Positions 33,627 through 42,191 are shown, numbered from the stretch's first letter. The stretch: DNA of 64,000 nucleotides from Bacillota bacterium (GCA_023397905.1 JAEWSZ010000170.1:10883-74882), one strand, 5' to 3'. Notes: a model not told the origin generated them from the sequence alone. Program-made: numbers and translations.

Positions 33627-35210
33627 TTATATGACCAGCGATATGAACAAAAATACCAGAATGGCTATTGCAATCAAAACAAATACCAGCTCTGCAAGAA
33701 ACCTTTTCTTGAATCCGCTGGAAAGCATGAGCAGATTCTTCAAATCCAGCATCGGCCCCATTACCATGTAGCACATGACCGCATACAGCGGAAAGCTGTA
33801 GGAAAAGCTTCTGGCAATAAATGCATTGGAGGTGGAGCACACCGACATGAGTACAGCCGCCGCAAGCATTATGAGTATGGCCGGAACCGGATTGGCACCT
33901 ATGGCGGCCAGGGAAGCCCTCGGTACAAAGGTCTGTATCACAGAAGTGATGAAGGCTCCAAGCACCACATACCTGGATACGTTAAAAAACTCAAGACCCG
34001 CGTGGGTGAGCAGCGCTTCAAACCTTCCCGCTATCCCTTCCCCGGAGCTCTTTCCTATGAAGCCGCTCGAGCATACGGCGTCGGCGCTTGTCTGATTCAG
34101 CGCATATTCTCCTGTAATCCCGCCCCTTTTTATAAATATCCCGGAAATCAGAGCGATCACAATGCCTATGCCTATCCTTAAGGCCACGACCTCCCTCTGG
34201 TCCGGGAAAGCGTATATGGTGGAAACTATGACTATGGGATTTACCACAGGGGCTGCCAGCAAGAATGTGATCACATAGTGCAGCGGCACTCCCTTCCTGA
34301 CCAGGCGGGAGGTTATGGGAGCCATGGCGCAGTCGCATACCGGAAAAAACACTCCCAGAACCACCGCCATGGGAAAGCCCAGCCATTTATGCCTTGTGAA
34401 AAGCGCAGCCAGCCTTTGATCGGAAACAAATATCTGCAGGACGGAGGATATGAACACTCCTATCAATATAAAGGGAAGGGCCTGTATCAATATGCTTATA
34501 AATACGGTATTCAAAGCCTGAAGCCTGATAAGGTTCCCGCTGAAGCCGCTGTCCCTGGCCGAAATCAAAAACAGGTACAGCAGCAAAAGCGGGATTATTA
34601 CCATAAATGCCTTTATGCCGCTGTACAAACCCTGTATTTCATAATTGTCGGCTATCTGGTTTGCAATGCCGTCCTTTATATTCTTTTGATATGATATGGT
34701 TTTGGCGCGCCTGTTTATATTTTTTAAGGTCCTTACTACGGAGCCCTTGCTTTCGTCATTCAAAGCCGCCTGACGGTTGACGAGAACCATGTCGCTGTTG
34801 GAGAACTGTTCTGACATTATGGTTCCCATATTGCTCATGTAAAGCTGAAAAGTGGAGGCATCTGCCAGAGATACTATTTTGTTTATATAGCAGCGGTCGG
34901 GCAGGTTTATTTTTAGAAATTCCTCTATCTCCCATGTCCCGTTGTACTCGACAAGGATACGGGCGGGGGAATATTCCTCTAAAATACTGTTAAAAAAGCT
35001 TTTATCAAGCAGATTTATGTCGTCTACCTCAATCAGCGTCGTGTTGCTGCGTTCCAGTATCCTCTCGCGGTATTCTTCAATTCCCTGCTCGCAGCAAAGC
35101 AGCACCGTCTTTTTTCCGTCTTTGAACTGGCTTTTTTGTAATAGATTTTGTATAAATGTGGTTTTGCCTGCTTCAAGGAATCCTCCTATAAGGTTTATTT
35201 GCACTCCCAT
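33627..35210 (-). CDS. Fusion of a CobW-like GTPase domain to a YraQ/ArsP-type permease
   Basis: Residues 1-185 resemble a COG0523/CobW GTPase: Walker A GGFLEAGKTTF at 9-19, a Cys-Cys pair at 39-40 and VLVNRQAA where NKxD is expected; the CxCC metal motif of true COG0523 proteins is absent. Residues 200-527 form an eight- to ten-helix permease of the DUF318/UPF0718 group, with VCDCAMAPITSRLVRKGVPL at 291-310, AAPVVNPIV near 320, and SVCSTSNAFIARSF near 456. Normally these are separate proteins. The join is within one open frame with a good ribosome site, no frameshift. Adjacent genes encode TIGR03943 and a full COG0523 GTPase, so it likely moves or guards a metal ion. Confidence 0.85.
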   Translation of the reverse strand: MGVQINLIGGFLEAGKTTFIQNLLQKSQFKDGKKTVLLCCEQGIEEYRERILERSNTTLIEVDDINLLDKSFFNSILEEYSPARILVEYNGTWEIEEFLKINLPDRCYINKIVSLADASTFQLYMSNMGTIMSEQFSNSDMVLVNRQAALNDESKGSVVRTLKNINRRAKTISYQKNIKDGIANQIADNYEIQGLYSGIKAFMVIIPLLLLYLFLISARDSGFSGNLIRLQALNTVFISILIQALPFILIGVFISSVLQIFVSDQRLAALFTRHKWLGFPMAVVLGVFFPVCDCAMAPITSRLVRKGVPLHYVITFLLAAPVVNPIVIVSTIYAFPDQREVVALRIGIGIVIALISGIFIKRGGITGEYALNQTSADAVCSSGFIGKSSGEGIAGRFEALLTHAGLEFFNVSRYVVLGAFITSVIQTFVPRASLAAIGANPVPAILIMLAAAVLMSVCSTSNAFIARSFSYSFPLYAVMCYMVMGPMLDLKNLLMLSSGFKKRFLAELVFVLIAIAILVFLFISLVI

Positions 35211-35234
35211 ACATCTGTTCCTTTATTCTTCAAT

Positions 35235-36230
35235 TTAATAAATATTAAAAAGCTTTGCCAGAGAGGTTTTCTCAAGTCCTTCGCCTATTACGCATATGCG
35301 CCCTGTGTAATCGGGCTCTATAGGCCTGATTTCAATTTCCCCGGGTACAAAATCGAATTGCAGCCAGCTGCCGTTCTCCACCGGAACAATTCCCTTTGCC
35401 CTCAATACACCGCCGTAAACATTTACATTTGACATTTCCTTCAATATACTCCGTATCCCAGACTCTGTGAATATATGTGGAGTTTCGGCGCCCCAGCTCT
35501 GGAATACATCGCCTGCCTCATGTCCGTGGCCGTGTTCCGAATGCCTGTGAGGCGGCGGCTGGGCGCTGCTGAAATTGGCCCTGTGCAGCGTGACTTTCAG
35601 CCTCACCTGTCTCTCCAGAGAGCTTGCGGCATCCTGCTCCGCAACTGAAACAATAGCCGCCCCGCCGAGCTTTTCCCACGGGGTGGTGACAATATTCGCC
35701 TTCTGGTTGCGCTTCCGGATATCCTTGACCACCGCTTCAAGCTTATCCGGGTCCATATTCTGAGTTCTGCTTAAAACGACCGTCCCGGCATTTTTTATCT
35801 GATCCTCGAAAAACTCTCCGAAATTATTTATGTACATCCTGTATTTGACCGCATCCACCACGGCAATGCGCATATTGACTTCCGCGCCCACATGTCTTTC
35901 CACCATTTTGCAGGCCTCGATCACGCCCGACAGCTTTCCCACACCCGAGGGCTCTATTATCACCCGGTCGGGAGCATATTTCTTAAATACCTCTTTCAGT
36001 GCCGTGGCGAAATCGCCTACAAGTGAACAGCATATACAGCCGGAATTCATCTCCCTGATCTCAATGCCCGAATTCTTTAAAATGCCGCTGTCAATGCCTA
36101 TCTCACCAAATTCGTTTTCAATGAGAACCACTTTTTCCAGGTTCAGGCCATCTTTTAAAAGCTTTTTGATCAAAGTTGTCTTCCCGGCGCCCAAAAAGCC
36201 CGATACAATATCTATCTTTGCAGTCATCAA
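35235..36230 (-). CDS. COG0523 (CobW/YciC-like) metal-chaperone GTPase
   Basis: This 331-residue GTPase has Walker A GFLGAGKT at residues 11-18, the family metal motif CICC at 65-68 in GCICCSL, and a His-rich stretch HRHSEHGHGHE at 228-238. The guanine-specificity motif is not canonical (VLSRTQNMD in place of NKxD). The C-terminal CobW_C domain follows. COG0523 proteins insert or deliver zinc or similar metals; YciC in the Bacillus Zur regulon is an example. A Zur-type gene is divergent, 480 bp away. AAAGGA precedes tandem ATGs. Confidence 0.92.
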   Translation of the reverse strand: MMTAKIDIVSGFLGAGKTTLIKKLLKDGLNLEKVVLIENEFGEIGIDSGILKNSGIEIREMNSGCICCSLVGDFATALKEVFKKYAPDRVIIEPSGVGKLSGVIEACKMVERHVGAEVNMRIAVVDAVKYRMYINNFGEFFEDQIKNAGTVVLSRTQNMDPDKLEAVVKDIRKRNQKANIVTTPWEKLGGAAIVSVAEQDAASSLERQVRLKVTLHRANFSSAQPPPHRHSEHGHGHEAGDVFQSWGAETPHIFTESGIRSILKEMSNVNVYGGVLRAKGIVPVENGSWLQFDFVPGEIEIRPIEPDYTGRICVIGEGLEKTSLAKLFNIY

Positions 36231-36245
36231 TGCGTCCTTTCCGCC

Positions 36246-36270
36246 GTAATTGACCTTGGTAAAACAAATC
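36246..36270. repeat. 25-bp direct repeat, copy 1
   Basis: GTAATTGACCTTGGTAAAA plus CAAATC matches 36482-36506 with three changes. It lies just upstream of the COG0523 start codon. Confidence 0.7.
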
Positions 36271-36339
36271 CACTATAACTATAATACTTGCAAAAATTAC
36301 CAAATACAACTCAAAACCGGTTATTGCCATAATATTTTG

Positions 36340-36492
36340 AAGTCAATTACTATGGGCTGAAAGCCGATAGTTTGGGTTTGAGGCTGAAGCCTCCTGAAGT
36401 ATAAAGAAATCATACAAACCCAAACTGCGTTGAAAGCCGGCTTAAAAGCAATATCCGCCTGGTGGGCGAAGGCTTTCAACTGTAATTGACTT
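36340..36492. repeat. 150-bp multi-hairpin element between COG0523 and Zur genes
   Basis: Outer stem AAGTCAATTAC (36340-36350) with GTAATTGACTT (36482-36492), 11 bp perfect. Inside: a small GGCT/AGCC hairpin at 36355-36365, a 12-bp perfect stem AGTTTGGGTTTG (36369-36380) with 36415-36426, and a 10-bp perfect stem GTTGAAAGCC (36429-36438) with 36471-36480. Junctions are only a few bases long. The right end overlaps the second 25-bp direct repeat. It could be a mobile palindromic element (MITE-like) or a structured RNA; no known riboswitch consensus is seen. Confidence 0.75.
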
Positions 36493-36506
36493 TGGTAAAA
36501 GCAATC
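36482..36506. repeat. 25-bp direct repeat, copy 2
   Basis: Second copy of the GTAATTGAC-TTGGTAAAA repeat; its first 11 bases are also the right arm of the outer stem of the multi-hairpin element. Confidence 0.7.
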
Positions 36507-36591
36507 AAATTCAAATGGGAACTATTCGCATTTATTCTATTATTATGCCTGTACTTTGTCAAGTATGTAAAATCTGTGAAATCCTTATTAA

Positions 36592-36621
36592 TTGACAGAT
36601 AAATATCCATTGAGCTATATT
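36592..36621 (+). promoter_or_regulatory. Promoter of the Fur/Zur-type gene
   Basis: TTGACA (36592-36597), 18 bp, TATATT (36616-36621), about 85 bp before the start codon. Confidence 0.55.
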
Positions 36622-36706
36622 TATAGTATGGACGAGAAATACCACCGGCGGATGCGGCAGTCTTCCGCAGATGACCTGTCAGACCTGCGGGAAGGGAGCT
36701 GTAGCA

Positions 36707-37144
36707 ATGGCTGAAAATATTATAGAGGACAACATATTGAAATCAACCGATTTAAAGACGACAAAACGCCGTATGGCAATACTGACGATACTGGAAAAAT
36801 CGCCGGAACCCATGACGGCTGAAGATATATATACAAGTGTTGTAAAGGAGGTTCATATGAGCCTTTCCACCGCTTACCGTACACTTGGCACGCTGTCCGA
36901 GAAAGGCATTCTTTTAAAGAATCTGCGGCAGGACGGCAGGACCTATTACCAGATAAACAACCATCAGCACAAGCACCAGCTTGTCTGCAATTTGTGCAAC
37001 AAGACCATACCAATTGACGACTGTCCCCTGACAGACCTGGAAGACGACCTCACACGCCAGACGGGCTTTACCATTACAGGGCACAGTCTTGAGATTTCCG
37101 GGATATGTCCGAAATGCTCCGGGCATGTTGAAAAAAACGGCTAG
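36707..37144 (+). CDS. Fur family regulator, probably Zur type
   Basis: This 145-residue regulator has the Fur winged helix (TTKRRMAILTILEKSPEPMT, then SLSTAYRTLGTLSEKG) and the structural zinc cysteines CNLC and CPKC, with NNHQHKHQLVC carrying His ligands. Fur proteins repress target genes when bound to metal. The neighbourhood of COG0523 and permease genes favours zinc (Zur) over iron or peroxide sensing, but this is inference. GGGAG lies eight bases before the ATG at 36707. Its last four bases overlap the convergent acetyltransferase gene. Confidence 0.9.
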   Translation: MAENIIEDNILKSTDLKTTKRRMAILTILEKSPEPMTAEDIYTSVVKEVHMSLSTAYRTLGTLSEKGILLKNLRQDGRTYYQINNHQHKHQLVCNLCNKTIPIDDCPLTDLEDDLTRQTGFTITGHSLEISGICPKCSGHVEKNG

Positions 37145-37707
37145 GCCTCATTTTGCTTCTGCACTTTCCACTCGTCTACCAGTATGCCGTAATGTTTTTC
37201 GTCATCCCAGGCGCCGTTTTTGAACCTGACTTTGCGCAGTTCGCCTTCTTTTGTCATACCCGCTTTTTTCATTACATTTTCCGAGGCGGAATTGTTCGCA
37301 TCGCACCTTGCGCACACCTTGTGCAGCTTTAACCCTGTGAAGCCGAATTCCATCATCCTTCCGGCTATTTCGGTAGCATAACCCTTGCCCCAGAAGCCCG
37401 GCAAAAGGAAATATCCCATTTCACCGCAGCCCACATGGGAATTGCTTACATAGAGCTCAATATCCGCAAACCCCACAAAACTGCTGTCTTCCTTCGCAAA
37501 AACTGCAAAAGCGTAAGTATTGTTCAGACCCGGTTTACCGTCAATATTCAGGTACTTTTCGAATTGTGCCCTGGCTTCATCTTCTTTTTTAAGGCTGTCG
37601 ATCCAGGCGTATCTCATTATTTTCTCATCCGAGAACACAGAATAAAAAAGGGGGAAATCCTCCTCTCTGAATTCTCTGTATTTTAATCGCCGGGATGTGA
37701 AATTCAT
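37141..37707 (-). CDS. GNAT acetyltransferase, RimJ/RimL type
   Basis: This 188-residue enzyme fits the RimJ/RimL branch: RRLKYREFREEDFPLFYSVF at the start, GEMGYFLLPGFWGKGYATEI with the acetyl-CoA loop near residue 95, and KVCARCDANNSASENVMKKAGM at the end of the fold. It transfers acetyl groups from acetyl-CoA to a protein N-terminus or small amine; the substrate is unknown. The ATG at 37707 has GGAGG eight bases upstream, so the longer TTG start at 37722 is less likely. The stop overlaps the convergent Fur gene by four bases. Confidence 0.9.
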   Translation of the reverse strand: MNFTSRRLKYREFREEDFPLFYSVFSDEKIMRYAWIDSLKKEDEARAQFEKYLNIDGKPGLNNTYAFAVFAKEDSSFVGFADIELYVSNSHVGCGEMGYFLLPGFWGKGYATEIAGRMMEFGFTGLKLHKVCARCDANNSASENVMKKAGMTKEGELRKVRFKNGAWDDEKHYGILVDEWKVQKQNEA

Positions 37708-37962
37708 ATGTGGATCCTCCAAATAAAATTAAATACTCTCAACGCTAATATATTTATTTAGTATATATTATATATCCTCTATTTTTCAACGCCGCTTTCC
37801 GAAAAAACGCTTCAAATTTGCAAATATGGCACTGCTCACCGTTTCCCCTCTTATAATTTTCTAATTGATAAGCTATATATAAACATGATATAATCAATTT
37901 ATTTGAGAGATTTATTTTTCATATTTTCCAATTAATTATTCAAAATAAAACAGGTGAAAATA

Positions 37963-38589
37963 ATGAGTGTAGAACAAATAACAATACCCCGCTATTTAAA
38001 AATAGCAGTTGATCTTTCAGCCCGCATTGCATCCGGGGATATTATTCAAGGGGAAAAATTAAAGGGACGTTCCGTCCTTTCGACCGAATACAATGTATCT
38101 CCCGAGACCATCCGCAGGGCAATGTCAATACTGTCTGACAAAAATGTAGTTAAAATAGCTCTAGGAAGCGGGATCGTGGTTTCATCTAGAGAAAACGCCA
38201 TACAATTTCTGAAAAATTTCAAGGATGACGAGAGTGTGGCCGAATTACGGTTAAAGCTTTCGCAAATGCTTGATAACCGAAAGACTATCGATGAAGAAAT
38301 CAGCATGCTGACCAAACAGATAATTGACCTCTACAAATATAAGCGCTCAGATCTGATTACCCCTGTTGAAATCCAGCTTCCCTCCAATTCCAGTGTCATT
38401 GGAAAGCGTATCGGAGTTCTTGAAGTGTGGCATAACACAGGGGCTACAATAATTGGCATCATTCAGGAAAAAAATATTATAATATCACCCGGGCCATATT
38501 ATGAATTTGCTGAAAACGACAAGATTTTAATAGTGGGTGACGAAAATGTAATTGAGCGCTTTAACGCTTTTATTAATGGCATAAATTAA
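37963..38589 (+). CDS. GntR winged-helix regulator with RCK_C domain (BusR-like)
   Basis: This 208-residue protein joins an N-terminal GntR winged helix (LKIAVDLSARIASGDI, STEYNVSPETIRRAMSILSD) through a coiled-coil (about residues 90-130) to a C-terminal RCK_C/TrkA_C domain (LPSNSSVIGKRIGVLEVW, ISPGPYYEFAENDKILIVGD). This architecture is that of BusR, which binds cyclic di-AMP and represses osmolyte uptake. The next genes encode an OpuC importer, which fits. AGGTGA lies five bases before the ATG at 37963. Cyclic di-AMP binding here is inference from the family. Confidence 0.88.
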   Translation: MSVEQITIPRYLKIAVDLSARIASGDIIQGEKLKGRSVLSTEYNVSPETIRRAMSILSDKNVVKIALGSGIVVSSRENAIQFLKNFKDDESVAELRLKLSQMLDNRKTIDEEISMLTKQIIDLYKYKRSDLITPVEIQLPSNSSVIGKRIGVLEVWHNTGATIIGIIQEKNIIISPGPYYEFAENDKILIVGDENVIERFNAFINGIN

Positions 38590-38614
38590 ATTGTAAAAAA
38601 AATCAATCTACCTT

Positions 38615-38641
38615 AGACAGCTGGTTGCAGCTGTCTTTTTC
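38615..38641 (+). terminator. Terminator of the BusR-like gene
   Basis: AGACAGCTG and CAGCTGTCT around GTTG, followed by a T-run. Confidence 0.88.
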
Positions 38642-38663
38642 TATTTATTTCCATTTCAAAAAC

Positions 38664-38692
38664 TTGACAAAAAAATTTTTTTTTAATAGAAT
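38664..38692 (+). promoter_or_regulatory. Promoter of the OpuC operon
   Basis: TTGACA (38664-38669), 17-bp A/T-only spacer, TAGAAT (38687-38692). Confidence 0.75.
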
Positions 38693-38707
38693 AAGTGAAT
38701 GGCAAGC

Positions 38708-38735
38708 GACAACTTAATTTCGAGTACAAGTTGTC
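38708..38735. promoter_or_regulatory. Candidate operator of the BusR-like regulator
   Basis: Perfect 8-bp arms GACAACTT and AAGTTGTC with a 12-bp spacer, starting about 9 bp past the predicted transcription start. The position suits a repressor roadblock. Confidence 0.65.
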
Positions 38736-38911
38736 TGTAATATATTTCCACCAACCAGTTAAATCTGCCAGATAGATCATATAAACATTCTGAAATGCGA
38801 GATAACAATATTATTAAATCAATATGCCTTGTCAAAACAGCCAACCTGCAACTTTATTGCGATTTGTTTGTATGCATTTCAATTTACTAATATTTTAAGG
38901 AGGAGAGGACA

Positions 38912-40033
38912 ATGCTTGATCTCATAAATGTTACAAAAAAGTATAATTCCAGCACAGTAGTAAATTCCATCAACCTTGAAATACAGGATGGTCAATTCAT
39001 AGTTTTGATAGGCACATCAGGCTGCGGTAAAACGACTACTCTTAAAATGATCAACAGATTGATCGAACCCACGTCAGGGGAAATATTTATCAACGGCAGC
39101 AGTATCAATTCGATGAATCCGGTAGATCTGCGCCGCAATATAGGGTATGTCATTCAGCAGATAGGATTGTTTCCGAATATGACCATACTGGAAAATGTGG
39201 AGGTAGTGACAAAACTTCTTAGGTGGCCAAAAGACAAAAGCCGCAGGCGTGCTCTCGAACTTCTGGAAATGGTTGATCTCAATCCGGATATTTACGCCGG
39301 AAAATATCCTTCCCAGTTATCAGGAGGCCAGCAGCAGCGTGTGGGAGTACTCCGTGCACTTGCCGCCGAGCCTTCTCTCATATTGATGGATGAGCCCTTC
39401 GGCGCTCTTGACCCAATTACCAGGGACAGCCTGCAGGATGAAGTCAAAAAGCTTCACAAAACTTTAAATAAAACCTTTGTTTTCGTAACACATGATATGT
39501 CGGAAGCTGTTAAGATGGCGGATATAATAGTTTTTATGGATAAGGGGAACATCATTCAGGTGGCCCCTCCGGAAGAAATTCTGAAAAATCCTGCAAATGA
39601 TTTTGTAAGGAATTTTATAGGCATTCACAATAATCCGGGAAACAATGAAATGCCAGTGACGGAGGTCATGAAAACAAATCCCGTTACAGTGCAAAAAAAC
39701 AGGCGCACCCTGGAATGCATCTCGCTTATGAGCAGCAAGGGTATTGACAGTCTGATTGTGACTGATGAAAACGGTTTATTCAAAGGAGTCATAACAGCCG
39801 AATCCATCAGGAAGTCCGGCAGGCCCGGTGAAACAATTGAAAGCCTGATTACCGAGGATGCGGGTATAGTGGCAACATCCTGCAGCGCCAGGGATGCTTT
39901 TGATACTCTTACCGGCACAAAATCCGATTATCTTGTTGTAGTAGATGCTTATAACAAGGTTGTCGGTATAGTCACCCGTACCAGTATGGTCAAATCAATG
40001 GCTCAGGTCTTGTGGGGAGGCGTTGTAAAATGA
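38912..40033 (+). CDS. opuCA: Osmoprotectant ABC importer ATPase with CBS domains
   Basis: This 373-residue ATPase has Walker A GTSGCGKTT, signature LSGGQQQRVGVLRAL, Walker B LILMDEPFGALD and the H loop FVTHDMSEAVKMAD. Residues 250-370 hold a CBS pair (VTEVMKTNPVTVQKNRRTL, then VDAYNKVVGIVTRTSMVKSM), which in OpuA/OpuC-type ATPases senses ionic strength or cyclic di-AMP. It energises uptake of glycine betaine, carnitine or choline. It opens a four-gene operon whose genes overlap by 1-8 bases. Confidence 0.94.
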   Translation: MLDLINVTKKYNSSTVVNSINLEIQDGQFIVLIGTSGCGKTTTLKMINRLIEPTSGEIFINGSSINSMNPVDLRRNIGYVIQQIGLFPNMTILENVEVVTKLLRWPKDKSRRRALELLEMVDLNPDIYAGKYPSQLSGGQQQRVGVLRALAAEPSLILMDEPFGALDPITRDSLQDEVKKLHKTLNKTFVFVTHDMSEAVKMADIIVFMDKGNIIQVAPPEEILKNPANDFVRNFIGIHNNPGNNEMPVTEVMKTNPVTVQKNRRTLECISLMSSKGIDSLIVTDENGLFKGVITAESIRKSGRPGETIESLITEDAGIVATSCSARDAFDTLTGTKSDYLVVVDAYNKVVGIVTRTSMVKSMAQVLWGGVVK

Positions 40034-40680
40034 GTTTCGCAGAATATCTTCAAAATAACTGGAGAGATGTTTTTGATGCTTTTATAGTTCATATTGAAAT
40101 ATCTTCCGTATCGGCCGTTATTTCAATTATTCTTGCAATACCTCTGGGAATCATGCTTACCAAACATGAGAAGGCCTCCAGATACATTCTTGCAATAGCA
40201 GGGATCATACAGACCATACCTGGACTGGTAATGCTGGGTATCGGCCTGCTGCTTTTCGGTCTGGGCGGTCGCCCGGCAGTGATCGTTCTGGTGGCATATG
40301 CCATACTCCCAATAATGCAGAACACTTATACCGGAATAAAAGAAACCGACGATTTATACGTTGAAGCCGCCAAGGGCATTGGAATGTCCGCATTTCAGGT
40401 ACTTTTCAAAATCGAAATACCGCTTGCCCTTCCTGCCATTGTAGCCGGCATCCGGCTTTCTGTGGTCTATATCATCAGTTGGGCAACGATGGCAGCCTTA
40501 ATCGGCGCAGGCGGTTTGGGCGATCTTATATGGACGGGGCTCTCCAGCTACGATACCAATATGATCCTGGCAGGGGCTCTTCCGGCCTCGCTGTTGTCGA
40601 TTGTATCCGGACTTGCAATTGATTTTATCCATACTGCTGTTACGCCAAAACCATTGAGAGTGAAAGGGGGCGCTTCATAA
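40030..40680 (+). CDS. Osmoprotectant ABC importer permease 1
   Basis: This 216-residue membrane protein has about five to six helices and the ATPase-contact motif EAAKGIGMSAFQVLFKIEIPLALPA near residue 115, shown here only in part. Its ATG overlaps the ATPase stop (ATGA), with GGGGAGG upstream. It forms half of the channel of an OpuC-type importer. Confidence 0.93.
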   Translation: MSFAEYLQNNWRDVFDAFIVHIEISSVSAVISIILAIPLGIMLTKHEKASRYILAIAGIIQTIPGLVMLGIGLLLFGLGGRPAVIVLVAYAILPIMQNTYTGIKETDDLYVEAAKGIGMSAFQVLFKIEIPLALPAIVAGIRLSVVYIISWATMAALIGAGGLGDLIWTGLSSYDTNMILAGALPASLLSIVSGLAIDFIHTAVTPKPLRVKGGAS

Positions 40681-41285
40681 TGCAGAGTTTCTTTGTAGCT
40701 GTTTTTGAACACTTATCCATAACAGTCGCCGGTGTGGTTATTGCAACTTTTATAGGAGTTCTCGCGGGAATATTTATTTCTAAAAGGCCTGTTCTGGCAA
40801 ATCCCATATTGACAATAGCGGACATAATCCAGACCATACCTTCTCTCGCACTGCTTGCGCTGCTGATGGTGGTATTCGGGCTCGGTGATACTACCGTGAT
40901 TATCGGACTTTGCCTGTATTCCCTTTTGCCTGTAATACGCAATACCTTCACAGGCCTCACAAATATATCACCGGCAATAAAAGAAGCTTCCAGGGGTATG
41001 GGAATGTCCCATCTGCAGGCATTGCTCATGGTGGAACTGCCCATTGCAATGCCTATGATCCTCTCCGGTATCCGGATCGCATTTGTCACCGCATTGGGTA
41101 CGGCGGTGATAGGAGTCCTAATAGGTTCGGGAGGCCTGGGATATATAATATACAGCGGTATCCAGTCGCAGGATTGGAGTAAGATAATCTCAGGCACCAT
41201 ACCTGTTGTTATCTTATCCCTGCTTTCTCAATTTTTATTTAATAAATTACAAAACTTACAGAAAGGGAGGCGGTTAAATGCTTAA
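40680..41285 (+). CDS. Osmoprotectant ABC importer permease 2
   Basis: This 201-residue membrane protein is homologous to the preceding permease: VIIATF start helix, IIQTIPSLALLALL, and the coupling motif EASRGMGMSHLQALLMVELP near residue 102. Its ATG shares one base with the previous stop codon, so the two are translated in tandem. It is the second half of the importer channel. Confidence 0.93.
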   Translation: MQSFFVAVFEHLSITVAGVVIATFIGVLAGIFISKRPVLANPILTIADIIQTIPSLALLALLMVVFGLGDTTVIIGLCLYSLLPVIRNTFTGLTNISPAIKEASRGMGMSHLQALLMVELPIAMPMILSGIRIAFVTALGTAVIGVLIGSGGLGYIIYSGIQSQDWSKIISGTIPVVILSLLSQFLFNKLQNLQKGRRLNA

Positions 41286-42162
41286 AAGGCTTATAGCATT
41301 ATCAATCACCGGTTTATTGGTATTAACGTCATTTACAGCCTGTACGTCAGGTAAGAAGGTGGTCATTGGCTCAAAGGATTTTACAGAAAACAAAATTCTT
41401 GCAGAGATGATGGCTCAAGTCATTGAGAAAAATTCAGACATTAAGGTGGAACGCAAAATAAATATGGGAGGTACCTTTGTTTGCTTTGAAGCTCTGAAAA
41501 AGGGTCAGATAGACATTTACCCCGAATACACTGGAACCGGCCTTACCGCACAGCTGAAGCTGCCTGTGGAAACAGATCCCGATAAGGTTTATGCTACCGT
41601 AAGCACAGAATTTTCCAAACAATTTAAAATCAAATGGCTGGAACCCATAGGATTCAATAATACCTATGCTCTGGCAATGCCCCGTGAGCTTGCCGACAAA
41701 AATAATATCGAATCCATAAGCGATTTGAAGAACCTTTCCGGTAATTTTACTTTCGGAGCCGAACACGAATTTTTTAATCGCGACGACGGCTATGACGGAC
41801 TTATAAAAATATATGGCTTAACTTTCAAGAATACGGCCAAGATGGACGTTTCTCTTAAGTATCAAGCGATCGGCCAGGGAAAAATGGATGTTACGGATGC
41901 CTTTACCACCGACGGACAATTAAAGGCCCTTAACCTGAAAGTGCTTAAGGATGATAAGAACTTCTTCCCTCCATATTATGCGGCGCCCATAGTGAGTGAA
42001 AAAACGCTTGAAAATTACCCTCAGTTGGAAGAACTGCTCAATAAGCTGGCGGACACCATTGATGATGAAACCATGCAGGAGCTTAATTATAAGGCGGATA
42101 ATGAAAAGCAGTCCATAGAAAAGGTAGCTGAAGAATTTCTTAAATCTAAAAATATTATTTGA
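41278..42162 (+). CDS. opuCC: Osmoprotectant-binding lipoprotein
   Basis: This 294-residue protein has a lipoprotein signal with lipobox FTAC (Cys near residue 22), then the OpuAC fold: VVIGSKDFTENKILAEMMAQ, YPEYTGTGLTAQL, and PPYYAAPIVSEKTL near residue 225. It captures a quaternary-ammonium compatible solute outside the cell. It overlaps the permease gene by eight bases, with GGGAGG upstream, and is followed by a strong terminator. Confidence 0.93.
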   Translation: MLKRLIALSITGLLVLTSFTACTSGKKVVIGSKDFTENKILAEMMAQVIEKNSDIKVERKINMGGTFVCFEALKKGQIDIYPEYTGTGLTAQLKLPVETDPDKVYATVSTEFSKQFKIKWLEPIGFNNTYALAMPRELADKNNIESISDLKNLSGNFTFGAEHEFFNRDDGYDGLIKIYGLTFKNTAKMDVSLKYQAIGQGKMDVTDAFTTDGQLKALNLKVLKDDKNFFPPYYAAPIVSEKTLENYPQLEELLNKLADTIDDETMQELNYKADNEKQSIEKVAEEFLKSKNII

Positions 42163-42191
42163 TTTTTATTATACAATCCTCCTGAACAGAT

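Larger units (their letters stand above)
38590..38911. other. 322-bp regulatory gap between BusR-like and OpuC genes
   Basis: Contains the regulator's terminator, the OpuC promoter and a candidate operator, each listed separately, and a leader of about 210 bases with no gene. Confidence 0.6.

Noticed and set aside
36340..36492. A cobalamin riboswitch upstream of the CobW-like gene
   Set aside because: The conserved B12-box and core elements are not visible on either strand; the element is listed as an unnamed structure.
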